A DNA stretch of 64,000 nt from Proteles cristata cristata (lineage: Eukaryota; Chordata; Mammalia; Carnivora; Hyaenidae): positions 248,001-312,000 of the forward strand of contig JAESUZ010002888.1 in NCBI GenBank assembly GCA_017311185.1, written 5' to 3'. Shown here in pieces: positions 12,501 to 22,538 of this stretch; within the stretch, counting starts at the first letter, position 1, and each line of letters begins with the position of its first letter. The notes under the pieces are model-generated. The model did not search any database. It saw only the letters and a program-made list of their open reading frames with translations, and was not told the origin of the DNA. Made by a program: the position numbers and the translations under genes.

Positions 12501-13402
12501 GAGGGGAAAGCAGGAAACAACCTCCTTGACCTCCACCGCAGCAACTTCTTACTTGACACATCCCCAAAAGCAAGGGAATCAAGAGCCAAAATAAACTGTT
12601 GGGACCTCCTCAAGATTAAAAGCTTCTGCACAGCCAAGGAAACAACCCAGAAAAGTAATAGGCAACCAACGGAATGGGAAAAGATAGTTGCAAATGACAT
12701 ATCAGATAAAGGGTTGATATCCAGAATCTACAAGGAACTCACCAAACTACACCCCCGAAAAACAAACAACCCAGTGAAGAAATGGGCAGAAGATATGAAC
12801 AGACACTTCTCCAAAGAGGACATCCAGATGGCCAACAGACACATGAAGCGATGCTCAGCATCGCTTCTCATCAGGGAAATACAAATCAAAACCACACTGA
12901 GATACCACCTCACGCCAGTCAGAGTGGCTAAAATGAGCCAATCAGAGAACTCTAGATGCTGGCGAGGATGTGGAGACATGGGCACCCTCCTACACTGTTG
13001 GTAGGAATGTAAACTGGTACAGCCCCTCTGGAAAACAGTGTGGAGGTTCTTCAGGAAACTAACAATAGAACTCCCCTATGACCCAGCAATAGCACTGCTA
13101 GGAATTTACCCAAGGGATACAGAAATGTTGATGCATAGGAGCACATGTACCCCAATGTTCATAGCAGCACTCTCACAATAGCTAAAACACGGAAAGAGCC
13201 TAAGTGTCCATCAACAGATGAATGGATCAAGAAGATGTGGTTTATCTATACCATGGAATACTCCATGGCAATGAGAAACAATGAAATCTAGCCATGTGTA
13301 GCAACATGGATGGACCTTGAGGGTGTTATGCTGAGCGAAATAAGTCAGGCAGAGAAGGACAAATATATGTGTGCACGTATAGGAGGATTAGGAGGAACTT
13401 AA
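9556..13402 (+). pseudogene. L1 ORF2 (endonuclease-reverse transcriptase), multiply broken
   Basis: ORF2p nicks target DNA and reverse-transcribes the element. It starts at ATG 9556, about 46 nt after the ORF1 stop. The endonuclease domain is in one frame (9556-10407) with QETH, the AGDFNTP motif and the SDH motif (SDHNALKLE). The RT domain follows, with [18 protein letters not shown] and the catalytic FADD (LFADDMI, near 11670). A cysteine/histidine-rich end (RCWRGCG) follows near 12960. Frameshifts are evident near 10385, 10447, 11395, 11505, 12301, 12425 and 13178, mostly apparent 1-nt losses. TGG-to-TAG-type nonsense codons lie at 13002-13004 and near 13289. Overall length (about 1,280 codons if joined) is full for the family. 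Confidence 0.92.
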
Positions 13403-13624
13403 CAGAGGACCAAGGGGGAGAAGAAGGGCGGAAATGGTGGGGGAAAGGGGGAGAGGCAAACCATGAGAGACTCTTGAATGCTGACAAAAACTGAGGACTG
13501 GTGGATGTGGGCGGGAGGAGGGGTGGACATTGAGGAGGGCACTTGTGGGGATGAGCACTGGGTGTTATGTGGAAACTAATTTGACAATAAACTATTTGTA
13601 AAAAAAATAAAAATAAAAAAAAAA
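13403..13624 (+). other. L1 3' UTR with G-rich tract and A-rich tail
   Basis: This part has several closely spaced G runs (about 13409-13455 and 13507-13550), as is usual in L1 3' UTRs, where they may form G-quadruplexes. The ending CAATAAACTATTTGTAAAAA contains an AATAAA polyadenylation signal just before the A-rich tail. Confidence 0.8.
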
Positions 13625-13640
13625 ATAAATGTACCTTTCA

Positions 13641-14261
13641 AACCACCTAATTTAAAGATACCTAAAAGTGTCTTTGAAACTTTCTTCATTTTTCTAATGG
13701 TACTGCCATATTTATTCCCTAAAAGAAGCAGTGACACATGTGTAAATATGTGTGTGTAGATAGACAGATGAATGGAATACTCTACACAAAGCAGATCAAT
13801 ATAATTTAGAGCAAATACTCATTGAGAAGCTTCTTGTTTTTGATTTTGCGTAATACATATTTTTTAAACTTTAGATTCAGCCTCCTAAATACATATATAT
13901 CCACATATATTATATATAGCATTATGTATATACATGCATTTATGCATATATACACACTAAAATTACAAATTTCATAGGAAAGGTAATTGAAGAAATATCC
14001 CGACTTATCAAGACAAATATTTACATTTCATTTTACCTTGAAATATCAGTAAGTCAATTATACTAAAAAATAAAAACTCAAACTTAAAAGCACTGCCATC
14101 AAAGATAAAAATCAACACAGTTTTCTATTTGTCTTGGCTTCATATTTTTCATTTCAGTGTACCAACTTCTTTTCTAATATTAAAAATACCTATTTAAAAG
14201 ATTGGCAAAATATGTCTTTGGCTCTGGATAATTTATAGCCATTTCTTTGAAGGAGACAGAG
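13641..14261. other. AT-rich, no gene
   Basis: Unique-looking AT-rich sequence with a TA/CA-rich patch at about 13886-13965. No repeat family or coding signal recognised. Confidence 0.45.
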
Positions 14262-14267
14262 CTATGC

Positions 14268-14540
14268 TGTTACAGCAAATATTTGGCACCCAGAAAGGGA
14301 GAAGTGACACACACTCGGGGAATCAGAAAACTCTTTATTTCACACCGGTGCTGGCTCATTGGAGTCACCTCCAAAGGCTGAGTACCCCGCTCTGGTTTTA
14401 CTGATCTTTTATATATATGTGCTTCCGGGTTGGGCGGAGCCAGTACAGTCGAGCTTCTGGTTCCCAGCTGCTGGCGGATGCAAGAGGCAAGCATGATTAC
14501 CAAAAGCATGCAAGGGGGGTATCCAGCATCAGACATCTGG
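14268..14540 (-). mobile_element. Probable short class II-like ERV LTR
   Basis: On the minus strand the order is CpG-containing U3-like sequence, a TATA box ATATATATAAAA (14407-14418), then GTGAAATAAAGAG with the AATAAA signal (14334-14339), then a short U5 ending GCCAAATATTTGCTGTAACA at 14268. This compact arrangement resembles IAP/ERVK-type LTRs. The left end is clear, but the right (U3) boundary is uncertain. No convincing target duplication was found and no internal region adjoins. Confidence 0.6.
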
Positions 14541-15383
14541 CTGGCCCTTTTTATCTGCTTTTTACCAGCTTTCTTTCTCAATGAAAACATTTCCCATATC
14601 ATCACACTGTATTTCACTCAGAAGAGAAAAATAAGTCTTTCCACCCAGATTCCCTCTTGCCCAATGCATTTAATTCCTTCTAAAGTCATTAAGAGTTTAA
14701 TGCATGAAGGAACTGGATTTATTTTAGATTGTATCCTAAAGAATCATTTTATCAGAATGAATGGTTCTCACATTACCTAGTAAAGAAATATTTAGCTCTG
14801 GAAAGGCAATATTAATGTTGAACATTTGGAGTAATATTTTTCCCCTATTCAAAGCCTCTTTTTTGTGATATATATAACTTACTTCAGAGACCAAAGATAC
14901 TGTACTATTCAAGACCTATGTATACCCATACTACTATAATTTCTTATGGCTGAAACTACATCTTTCAGTTCAAGTATATCTGGTGCTTTAAAAATTGTTG
15001 TCAGTTGTTTTCACACAATATGAGATTTACATATATATTTACATATAAGGCATCATAAAATCCAATTAGAATGAAGCATTCTCATTCAATCCAATGCTCT
15101 GAAATATGTGCTTACATATGCTTGCACATATATTACTGATTTCCACAATATTACTCTAATAACTCCCTATCAACTATGCAGATGGAAAACAGTTTAATGT
15201 AACTGAATTCTCCATCAGGAGTCAGAATGATCACTTGCTCTAACAGCAATTAGCTGCGTTTTTTTCTTCTGTAGTTATAATCAGCTAACTTTAAGCTTTC
15301 TTAAAATAAAATGTTTAAAGTAGGTCACCATTGTCTGATACTTCCCATTGCTAAGGTTATAACACATACTGGAATATCGTTTA
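14541..15383. other. No recognisable gene or repeat
   Basis: AT-rich. A 116-codon plus-strand open frame covers 14430-14780 but begins inside the LTR-like sequence and has no recognisable domain. Confidence 0.45.
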
Positions 15384-15398
15384 TAGAAGAAGTCATTT

Positions 15399-15623
15399 TT
15401 TAAATTTTTTATGTTTTTTTAAATTTATTTTTGAAAGTCAGAGAGAGACCGCATGAGCAGGGGGAGGTCAGAGAGAGAGGGAGATACAGAATCCAAAGAC
15501 AGGCTCCAGGCTCTGAACTAGCTGTCAGCACAGAGCCCGACACGGGGCTCGAACCCACGAACCATGAGATCATGACCTGAGCCGAAGTCAAATGCTTAAC
15601 TGACTGAGCCACCCAGGTGCCCC
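15399..15623 (-). mobile_element. Felid SINE
   Basis: Antisense copy ending GAGCCACCCAGGTGCCCC, flanked by a perfect 15-bp target duplication TAGAAGAAGTCATTT at 15384-15398 and 15624-15638. The AACCATGAGATCATGACC block puts it slightly off the youngest subgroup. Confidence 0.96.
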
Positions 15624-15638
15624 TAGAAGAAGTCATTT

Positions 15639-16024
15639 AAGTAAACTATTTCCTGGGCATTTTGCTTGAATATGGAAATCTTCACAAAACTTCGGATTTA
15701 AAGTCATTGTTTATCCAAAGCCATGATGGTAATGTCATGTCTTTCTTTGTCCTCAGGAAACAAAATCTGTAATGAGCTCAAGACTGTCCTCTCTTTGGAG
15801 TATGTCACCAGGACAAGGAACCTCTATGTCCTCATAGTAAATAAAGTAAATACGTAAATAAAGGTAAATATGTTTTCTAATATTAAAAACAGAGCTTTAC
15901 TTATCAGTAAAATAGATTAAAAAGATGGTAAAGTATAAACTAAAATTTAATAGTGTTAATGGCTTCATTTATGCAGCATGTCTTTAACTTACTTGATTAT
16001 AAGAATAATTTGGGGCTCTCATTT
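15639..16024. other. No recognisable gene or repeat
   Basis: AT-rich unique-looking sequence between two SINEs. A stretch of short TAAATA-rich imperfect repeats lies at about 15836-15870. Confidence 0.45.
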
Positions 16025-16036
16025 AAAATGCATCTT

Positions 16037-16270
16037 TAGGGGCGCCTGGGTGGCTTAGTCGGTTAAGCGTCCGACTTTCGCTTAGGTCATGATCTCGCGG
16101 TTCGTGGTTCGAGCCCCGCGTCGGGCTCTGTGCTGACTGCCAGCTCAGAGCCTGGAGCCTGTTTCAGTCTGTGACTCCCTCTCTCTCTGACCCTCCCCTG
16201 CTCATCACGCTGTCTCTCTCTCTCTCTCCTAAAAATAAATAAAACATTTAAAAATAAAATAAAATAAAAT
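16037..16270 (+). mobile_element. Young felid SINE with (AAAAT)n tail
   Basis: The head GGGGCGCCTGGGTGGCTTAG and young-subgroup body end in a tail that has become (AAAAT)n. A perfect 12-bp target duplication AAAATGCATCTT lies at 16025-16036 and 16271-16282. One G is missing before TTCGAGCC (TTCGTGGTTCGAG). Confidence 0.97.
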
Positions 16271-16554
16271 AAAATGCATCTTCCCAAACCCCTCCATCCT
16301 TCAAATTCTGGAAATTGGTCTAGAAATATGTATTTTTAGTAAATAACCCTAATCATCAGGGGTTTGGAGAAAATGCTGCACTAAGGAACAAATAAACTTC
16401 AATACTTAGTTCAAATATGCACCAAAGTAAGCTGAAGTCCTGTACAGCTCAGGCAGTGGAGACACTGCACATGAGCACAATATGAAGGTGAGCATTACAA
16501 GTTGCGAATCTTGGGAGTTAGAGGAGAGGTACTGCAGTTGTTTACTTGCCCACT

Positions 16555-16774
16555 ACTTTTTTTCTTTTTAATGTTTATTTTTGAGAGAGAACAGACACAG
16601 AGACAGAGTGCAAGCGGAGGAGGGCAGAGAGAGAGGCAGACACAGAATGTGAAGCAGGCTCCAGGCTCTGAGCTGTCAGCACAGAGCCCGACGTGGGGCA
16701 CAGACTCTTGGACCACAAGATCATGACTTGAGCTGAAGTTGGAGGCTGAACCGACTGAGCCACCCAGGCGCCCC
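16555..16774 (-). mobile_element. Felid SINE
   Basis: Antisense copy with TTAATGTTTATTTTTGAGAG at the tail side and GAGCCACCCAGGCGCCCC at the head. The flanks TACTTGCCCACT and TACTTTCCCACT suggest an imperfect target duplication. Confidence 0.93.
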
Positions 16775-16782
16775 TACTTTCC

Positions 16783-17120
16783 CACTTCTTAAAGCATAAA
16801 ACATTTGGGAGTAACACAGAACAATAAATCATAAATACGGGAGGTGAAACCTAGGCACCAAAAGCTTGGAGAGCTCCCCATGTGATTCTCAGATGCAGTC
16901 AATGTTGATACATTCTGTCTTAAGGATTATGGTGAGAGCTGCGTTCAGCGTCAATAAAGTTCACCTTCAGTGTCTGACCTCAAACAGACTGAGAAAAGCT
17001 AGAAAGCTTCACTTTGGTTGTTGGGTCACTACACAAACCTGTAAACCCCACAGTTAGAAGCAAATGAATTTCCGTCAGCACATTTCACATTTCTTCCATA
17101 CTGATGTTTCATCTAGACAT
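16783..17120. other. No recognisable gene or repeat
   Basis: Unique-looking sequence with short open frames only. Nothing recognised. Confidence 0.4.
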
Positions 17121-18160
17121 CTTTCTAAGATCTATTCTTAATTCAAGAATCTTTTTCTCTATATAATTTTGAGTTTTCTTTGTAAATAAGTATATTATCT
17201 GCCAATAATGAGAGTGTAGTCTCTTCCTTTCAAATATTTATTCTTTTGATTTTTCTTGATTACTGAAGATAGCTATGACCTTCCAGATCAATAATGTCTG
17301 GAAACAGCGATATTAAGTATGCTCACCTAGTTCTTGATTTTAAATGGATCACTTATGATGTCTTCATATTAAGATTAATGCTAGCTGTAGGTTTTTGGTA
17401 GAGTCACTTTAGCAAGTTAAAGAAATGTCCTTTTATTCCTAATTTGCCAAGAAACTGTAATTGTCTAGTGAGAGCTTATATTTACATACTCTTTATATCC
17501 ATTACATCATTGTTTTCCATTTCTTTAATTTTTTGTGTTTCCTCTTATTATTTTCCACATCATTTGAGTTTATTCTTTTGTTATTTTCCTAACTGATTAA
17601 ACTAGAATTTTAGTTCATTAAATTTTGGTCTATTTATTGTAAACATACATGGCTACCTTATGTCCTTAATATACTAAAATCCCACATTTTATAGTAACAT
17701 TTTCCTTTTCATTTAAAATTATTTCACCCATGAATTATTTAAAAGTGGGCTTAACATTTGTAGCAACCTGGATGGAACTAGGTGTTATGCTGAGTGCAAT
17801 AAGTCAGGCAGAGAAGGACAGATACCATATGTTTGCACGTATAGGAGGATTAGGAGGAACTTAATGGAGGACCATGGAGGAGTGGAAGGGGGAAATAGTT
17901 GGGGAGGGGAGAGGGAGGGAGGCAAACCATGAGAGACTCTTGAATTCTGAGAACAAACTGAGGGCTGGTGGGGGTGGGGGAGAGATGAAGGGGGGTGATG
18001 GGCATGGGGGAGGGCACTTGTTGGGATGAGCACTGGTGTTATATGTAAACCAACTTAACAATAAACTATTTAAGAAAAATAAATAAATAAATAAAAGTGG
18101 GCTTAAAAAAGTCAAACAGACATTTTTAGTTTTTCTTTACTTGAGTTTTAATTTTCATTA
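17120..18160 (-). mobile_element. Ancient L1 relic, antisense, split by a younger L1
   Basis: Antisense L1 ORF2 themes are recognisable though decayed, such as TTCTTGATTTTAAATGGATC, TTAATGCTAGCTGTAGGTTT and CTTTTATTCCTAATTTGCCA. Further on, GAATTATTTAAAAGTGGGCT and the sequence resuming after 18091 continue the same theme. The 17755-18091 L1 tail interrupts it. Boundaries are approximate. Confidence 0.5.
17755..18091 (+). mobile_element. 5'-truncated young L1 (3' end only)
   Basis: This 337-bp copy matches the end of the full-length element at 13300-13624: ATGGAACTAGGTGTTATGCT, GGCAGAGAAGGACAGATA, TATAGGAGGATTAGGAGG, a G-rich 3' UTR and AATAAACTATTTAAGAAAAA. A perfect 15-bp target duplication TAAAAGTGGGCTTAA lies at 17740-17754 and 18092-18106. 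It is a dead-on-arrival copy typical of incomplete reverse transcription. Confidence 0.93.
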
Positions 18161-18790
18161 AGGAAAATTTCAAATATATAATAAGGAAAGAAATAGCAAT
18201 CCCCTACGTGTCCAATACTGAATTTAACTAATAATTTATGTTCTATCATATTTCATTCTACACATATCCAACCACTTCCTCTGCACATATAGATTATTCT
18301 ATAAAGCAAACACACACATCATACCTTTAACCTGTAAATGCTTCAGTATATGTCTCTAAAACTTAAAAATGCTTTTCTTTAAACATAAACATAACACACT
18401 ATCACAACTAAAATAAAAGTTAGCAATCATCACCTAACATTATCAAATATTTGATCACTATTCAAATTCCCCTGATTTTATATTTTTATGCTTGATTTGT
18501 TCAATTCATAATAAAAGTAAGACCCACATTTTGTATGTGAATAACATGCTAATTAAGTCTGTTTTAATTTGTAGGTTCTACTTCTCTTATAAAAAAAAAA
18601 ACTTTCAAAAAACTTTGTTGAAGAAACTGGGTAATTTGTTTTGTGGAATTTCCCATATTTTAGATTTTGCAAATTGCAAAAATGCTGAGGTACCTGTTTT
18701 CTATGTTCCACATTTTCTGTACACTTTTAGATAGATAAAATTCACTTTCAATTTTTGGAAAGAATTCACATGTTGTCAGCCTCTTTCTTC
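18160..18790 (-). mobile_element. Ancient mammalian interspersed repeat, probably L1 3' region
   Basis: The series CAAATATATAATAAGGAAAG, CTGTAAATGCTTCAGTATAT, CAAATATTTGATCACTATTC and TTGTTGAAGAAACTGGGTAA matches a common old mammalian repeat recalled as an L1-type 3' region. The family name and orientation are inferred. Confidence 0.45.
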
Positions 18791-19074
18791 CAATATATAT
18801 TTTTTCTGGCAGTCTTCAGTATAAAGGTATTGGCAGTCATTGAAGATTATTGCCTAGGTTTACTATTTTGTCAGATGTTACAAACTGCTGATGTTCTACT
18901 TCTATTAGTATTTCTGCGTTTATTTTCTAAACACCTAAAAAATAAGATTTTATTATTAAGAAATAAGGAAGACATGAATATTGGAGTAGTCAGCTAGCAC
19001 CCCGCAGAAAATACAATGTTATGCACCTGTAAACCCAGCACAAATATAATTTTATTCCATTTTAATTTTTCTAA

Positions 19075-19580
19075 AATCCTTCAAGTAATTGTTACTTAAT
19101 TCTTCTAATAACCCTCTGGAGCAGAAAGACAATCTTTTTCCTCTACTTTTTGTTTGACATCCACATTACAAACCTCAGGCTAGGAAATTCTATGAGAGGT
19201 CTAAGATTATAGTATTTTTAAAAGCAGAATTACATAATCTTTCTCTAGGGATAGATGTAAAGAACAGTAAATTAGTTTTCATAAAAGGTGAGATTTTTCT
19301 GATTTCTCCTTGTAATAATTTTATGACCTTAAGCCTCTCTGAGCCTCAATACTTGCAGCTAAAAATAAGCACTATAATTCTGAAGTTATGAATTGCAAAT
19401 GAGAAAAACACAAGAAAAATGCTATGACAACTTGAGAATACTAAAACACAACATGCAGTGGGACAGGAGGATACATCCATCTGTTGCACATTATTAAAAT
19501 AATCAATATATGTGAAATATTGCACACATACTGCCTAGAATGTTGTTGGCAATTGATAAATATTTATTTAAAAACTGAAA
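19075..19580. repeat. Possible MIR fragments
   Basis: At 19090-19240 the order CTTCTAATAACCCTCTGGAG then AAACCTCAGGCTAGGAA resembles a sense MIR core. At 19320-19570, TTATGACCTTAAGCCTCTCT and GAGCCTCAATACTTGCAGC resemble an antisense MIR. Both are highly diverged. Confidence 0.4.
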
Positions 19581-19641
19581 ATGTGAATATTTGACACAGG
19601 TATGGTATTTTCTTTTTATTAATTCATTTTTCTTTCTGCAT

Positions 19642-19868
19642 TTTATTTTTTTAATGTTTACTAATTTATTTTGAGAGAGATAGCGAGTGTATGAGTGTGC
19701 ATCCACACACATAGGAGAGGGGCAGAGAGAAAGAGAGAGAATCCCAAGCAGGCTCCACACTATCAGCACAAACCCTGATACAGGACTCGGTCCCAGGAAC
19801 CATGAGATCATGACCTGAGCTAAAATCAAGAGTAGGATGCTTAACCAACTGAGCCACCCAAGCGCCCC
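19642..19868 (-). mobile_element. Felid SINE
   Basis: Antisense copy ending GAGCCACCCAAGCGCCCC, with a perfect 12-bp target duplication TTCTTTCTGCAT at 19630-19641 and 19869-19880. The body is diverged from the young subgroup. Confidence 0.95.
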
Positions 19869-19949
19869 TTCTTTCTGCATCTTCATGTACAAGAACTGGT
19901 TACAAGAACTGGTTAGCCTCAGATTTCCACTTGTCCCTGGGTTGTAGGG

Positions 19950-20545
19950 AGGTGCAGTTAAAGTAATTAAACAAGGTGGCCATTACATTGAGGTGGCTCT
20001 AATACCCGGGAAGCCTATGTAAGGAAACCAAAACCTAAGCCAGGTCAATTTCAGTAAATGCCTCAAGGTTAAGAAATCAAAATTTAGGAACAAGCAATCA
20101 CAAACAACCAACTAGGCTTTCCTAAATAGGGCAATCGCTTAAGCGATAGCCAATCAAATAAGTCCCTCACTTTGCTTCAATGTCTGCTCTACAAAAACCT
20201 CTCCTTTAGGAGCACCTGGGTGGTTCAGTTGGTTAAGGGACCAACTTCAGCTGAGGACCTGATCCCATAGTTTGTGGGTTTGAGCCCCACCTAGGGCTCT
20301 TTGCTATCAGGGCAGAGCTTGCTTCAGATCTTCTACCCCTCCCTGCTCATGCTCGCTCTCTCTCAAAATAAAAAAAAAAAAAAAAAAAAAAAACTTAAAA
20401 AAAAAAAAAAACATATCCTTTATATCCTACTGGTAGAGAGCTCCTAACCATTTTCAGCTTGGCATCACCAAATTCAAATCAATGTTTGAATAAGCTCTTC
20501 AAAATTTTAATGTACTCCAGCTTATCTTTGAAATTCAGTTGATTA
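19950..20545 (+). mobile_element. LTR-like element, split by a SINE
   Basis: The segment ATGCCTCAAGGTTAAGAA, a CAATCACA, ACTAGGCTTTCC and AGCCAATCAAAT (CCAAT box) lead to a TATA-like CTACAAAAACCTCTCC. After the SINE comes GAATAAGCTCTTCAAAATTT. The same order recurs at 27,827-28,060, so the two are copies of one LTR family of unknown name. The left boundary is uncertain. Confidence 0.5.
20210..20413 (+). mobile_element. Felid SINE with long A-rich tail
   Basis: The head GAGCACCTGGGTGGTTCAGT leads to a short CT body (CTCGCTCTCTCTCAAAATAA) and an A-rich tail (about 20370-20413). It sits in the LTR-like element, between CTCTCCTTTAG and ATATCCTTTAT. The tRNA-like part is diverged. Confidence 0.93.
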
Positions 20546-21213
20546 ACATAACTGGAAAGCAAAAAAAAAAAAAGAAAAGAAAAAGAAAAGAAACCTACAA
20601 TTCAGCTTCTAAACTAAAAATAATAATGAATTGAAGAAGTGCCAGGATTTCTCTAGAAGAATTCTGTAAAGTTCTTTATCTCCCATTTTACACATTGGCA
20701 GCCAGTCCAGGCCACTAGTGCATACAGTTTCTTCCCTAGAATAGTTAGCATATCACTTCTTCTGACAACTGTTAGCCAATTAAGCTTATTACGCTAAGAT
20801 GAAAGGGATCTTTTACAGAAAAGGTACAAAACGTAAAATCTCACCTTCCCTCTTAGAGAGGGTATGAGGAAACATGTCCGGATGTCTGTCCAGATCTTTT
20901 CAGACCAATATCCAAGGTGACAAACTATGCTAAGTCTAAAACAATGGTTCTCAAAGCATGGCCCCTGCACTAACAGCATTTTAGTATTCACAATGTATAA
21001 GAATAAAGACCAGAATATCCTGCATTTCTAATGAAGAGGGACATGAATATCGACAGAAATCTATTTGAGGAGTATGTCAAAGGGGTGACTTCCACGGGGG
21101 AAAGCGGCCTGAGGCTGAGGACTGCAAGGTGGGCTGCTTATACCAGGTCTGAAAACTAAAATCGGATTTCAGGAATTAAACAAAGCTTGCAAGACTCACA
21201 CTGAGGCCTTCTA
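20546..21213. other. No recognisable gene; A-rich patch
   Basis: An A/GAAA-rich patch lies at about 20561-20596. The rest is unique-looking and non-coding. Confidence 0.45.
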
Positions 21214-21640
21214 GTGGGTTGAATAGTATCCTCCAAAAATGTATCCACTCTGAACTTTATAGAATGTGACCTTGTTTGGAAATTGGATGTTTGCACATGT
21301 AACTAGTTAAGATACATAGTAGATTAGGGTGGGCCCTAAATCCAATGACTGGTGTCTTTATAAGAAGGCCATGTGAAGAGACAGACGTACAGAGGAAAGA
21401 GCCATGTGAAGACAGGAGTGTACTACAGTGATACATCTGCAAAACCAAGGAATGCCAAGGAGTCCTGACAACCACCAGAAGCTAGTAAAGAGAGGCATGG
21501 ACAGAACTTCTAAAAAAAACCTCAAACCTGCCAGCACCTTGAGTTCTAACTTCTAGCCTCCTGATCCGTAAGAGAATAAATTCTTGTTTTAAACTACAAG
21601 GCTTGTGGCAATTTGTTTTGGCTGCCCTAGGAAATCGATA
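21214..21640 (+). mobile_element. MLT1-type MaLR LTR
   Basis: The whole MLT1-like sequence of motifs is present: GGGTTGAATAGTATCCTCC, GAATGTGACCTTGTTTGGAA, TAACTAGTTAAGATACATAG, GGGCCCTAAATCCAATGACT, GGTGTCTTTATAAGAAGGCC, AACCACCAGAAGCTAG, GAGAATAAATTCTTG (with the polyadenylation signal) and GGCTGCCCTAGGAAATCG. It is a fairly complete but old solo LTR with no internal region. Confidence 0.82.
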
Positions 21641-21994
21641 ACATACCTAGTCAGAGGAAGATGGTAAGATGACCAAGTAGGAGAGAAGACCACAATTTAC
21701 CCCAGGCATAAATTTCAGCAAGCAGGATATTCGAAGGAGACAAATTTTGTATCAGAGTCAGCCATTCAGGGAGCTGGCCAGATTAGTTTTTCCCACACAA
21801 AATGGGATACCACAGTCATAGAATCCTGCCTATCCCCTACTACATTGAGATCTCATAAACTACCCCCTTCCTTCTTAAATCCATGCTCCATCTTGAACAG
21901 AAGAAGGAAGAGACAAATGTGAAAGACCATCCATTAACTAAGGAATATTAAGCATTAAAAGAATAATAAAACCCTCAAATTACTGAGTCCATCT
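21641..21994. other. No recognisable gene or repeat
   Basis: Unique-looking sequence between an MLT1-type LTR and a SINE. Confidence 0.45.
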
Positions 21995-22009
21995 CAGATT
22001 ACACATTTT

Positions 22010-22216
22010 ATTTTTTTTATGATTTATTTCTGAGAGAGAGAGACAGCATGAAGAGGGGAGGGTCAGAGAGAGAGAGAGATACATAATCTGAAGTAGGCTC
22101 CAGGCTCTGAGCTGGCAGTCACCACAGAGCCCGACGCGGGGCTCAAACCCACGAACCAGGCGATCATGACCTGAGCCGAAGTCGGACACTTAACCGACTG
22201 AGCCACCCAGGCGCCG
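22010..22216 (-). mobile_element. Felid SINE
   Basis: Antisense copy with GAGCCACCCAGGCGCCG at the head. The target duplication is CAGATTACACATTTT (21995-22009) and CAGATTACAGATTTT (22217-22231), one mismatch in 15. Confidence 0.96.
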
Positions 22217-22231
22217 CAGATTACAGATTTT

Positions 22232-22526
22232 CTGAAAACATTGTAATCAAAACAATAACCTCTTTCCATTACTCTTCCATCTGCCTCCTCTCTCCCGCAG
22301 TCCTTGGGACGGAGGCCATCTAAAGGACCTATTGATTCTCTGTGGTTGAGAAAGAATCTGATTCTCTTGGAATTATCTCAGCTGTTTGGCGATGCTGGGG
22401 TGGCATCATTTGTTCAGGGAAAGAGTGAAGAGTAGGGTCAGGTTTTAGTTCGGGTCAAGGGGATGATTCGTGAAACACCATAAAAATGGTCCTGAGAACT
22501 GGATATTTTACTGGGGCTTCATGTTC
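22232..22526. other. No recognisable gene or repeat
   Basis: Moderately GC-balanced unique-looking sequence. Nothing recognised. Confidence 0.4.
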
Positions 22527-22538
22527 ATAATTCCTATT

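Larger units (their letters stand above)
6706..13624 (+). mobile_element. Full-length felid LINE-1 (defective)
   Basis: An autonomous-type non-LTR retrotransposon of about 6.9 kb. Order: 5' UTR starting GAAGGAGGGGGGGCAAGATGG, ORF1 from 8623, ORF2 from 9556 to about 13402, a G-rich 3' UTR and an A-rich tail to 13624. A perfect 16-bp target duplication ATAAATGTACCTTTCA lies at 6690-6705 and 13625-13640, so both ends are defined. ORF1 and ORF2 each carry frameshifts and ORF2 also has nonsense codons, so as sequenced it cannot supply its own proteins. Elements of this kind mobilise the SINEs and retrocopies seen around it. Confidence 0.95.

Noticed and set aside
14430..14780. 116-codon plus-strand frame
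   Set aside because: Starts inside an LTR-like element, crosses its boundary and shows no domain.
16037..16120. tRNA-like sequences with A- and B-box motifs at many positions
   Set aside because: All are heads of tRNA-derived SINEs with CT bodies and A tails. None has the closed acceptor stem of a real tRNA gene.
16087..16287. Frames with DEQGRVRERGSHRLKQAPGS-type peptides, also at 4195-4464 and elsewhere
   Set aside because: The same peptide recurs because it is the antisense translation of the young SINE, not a gene family.
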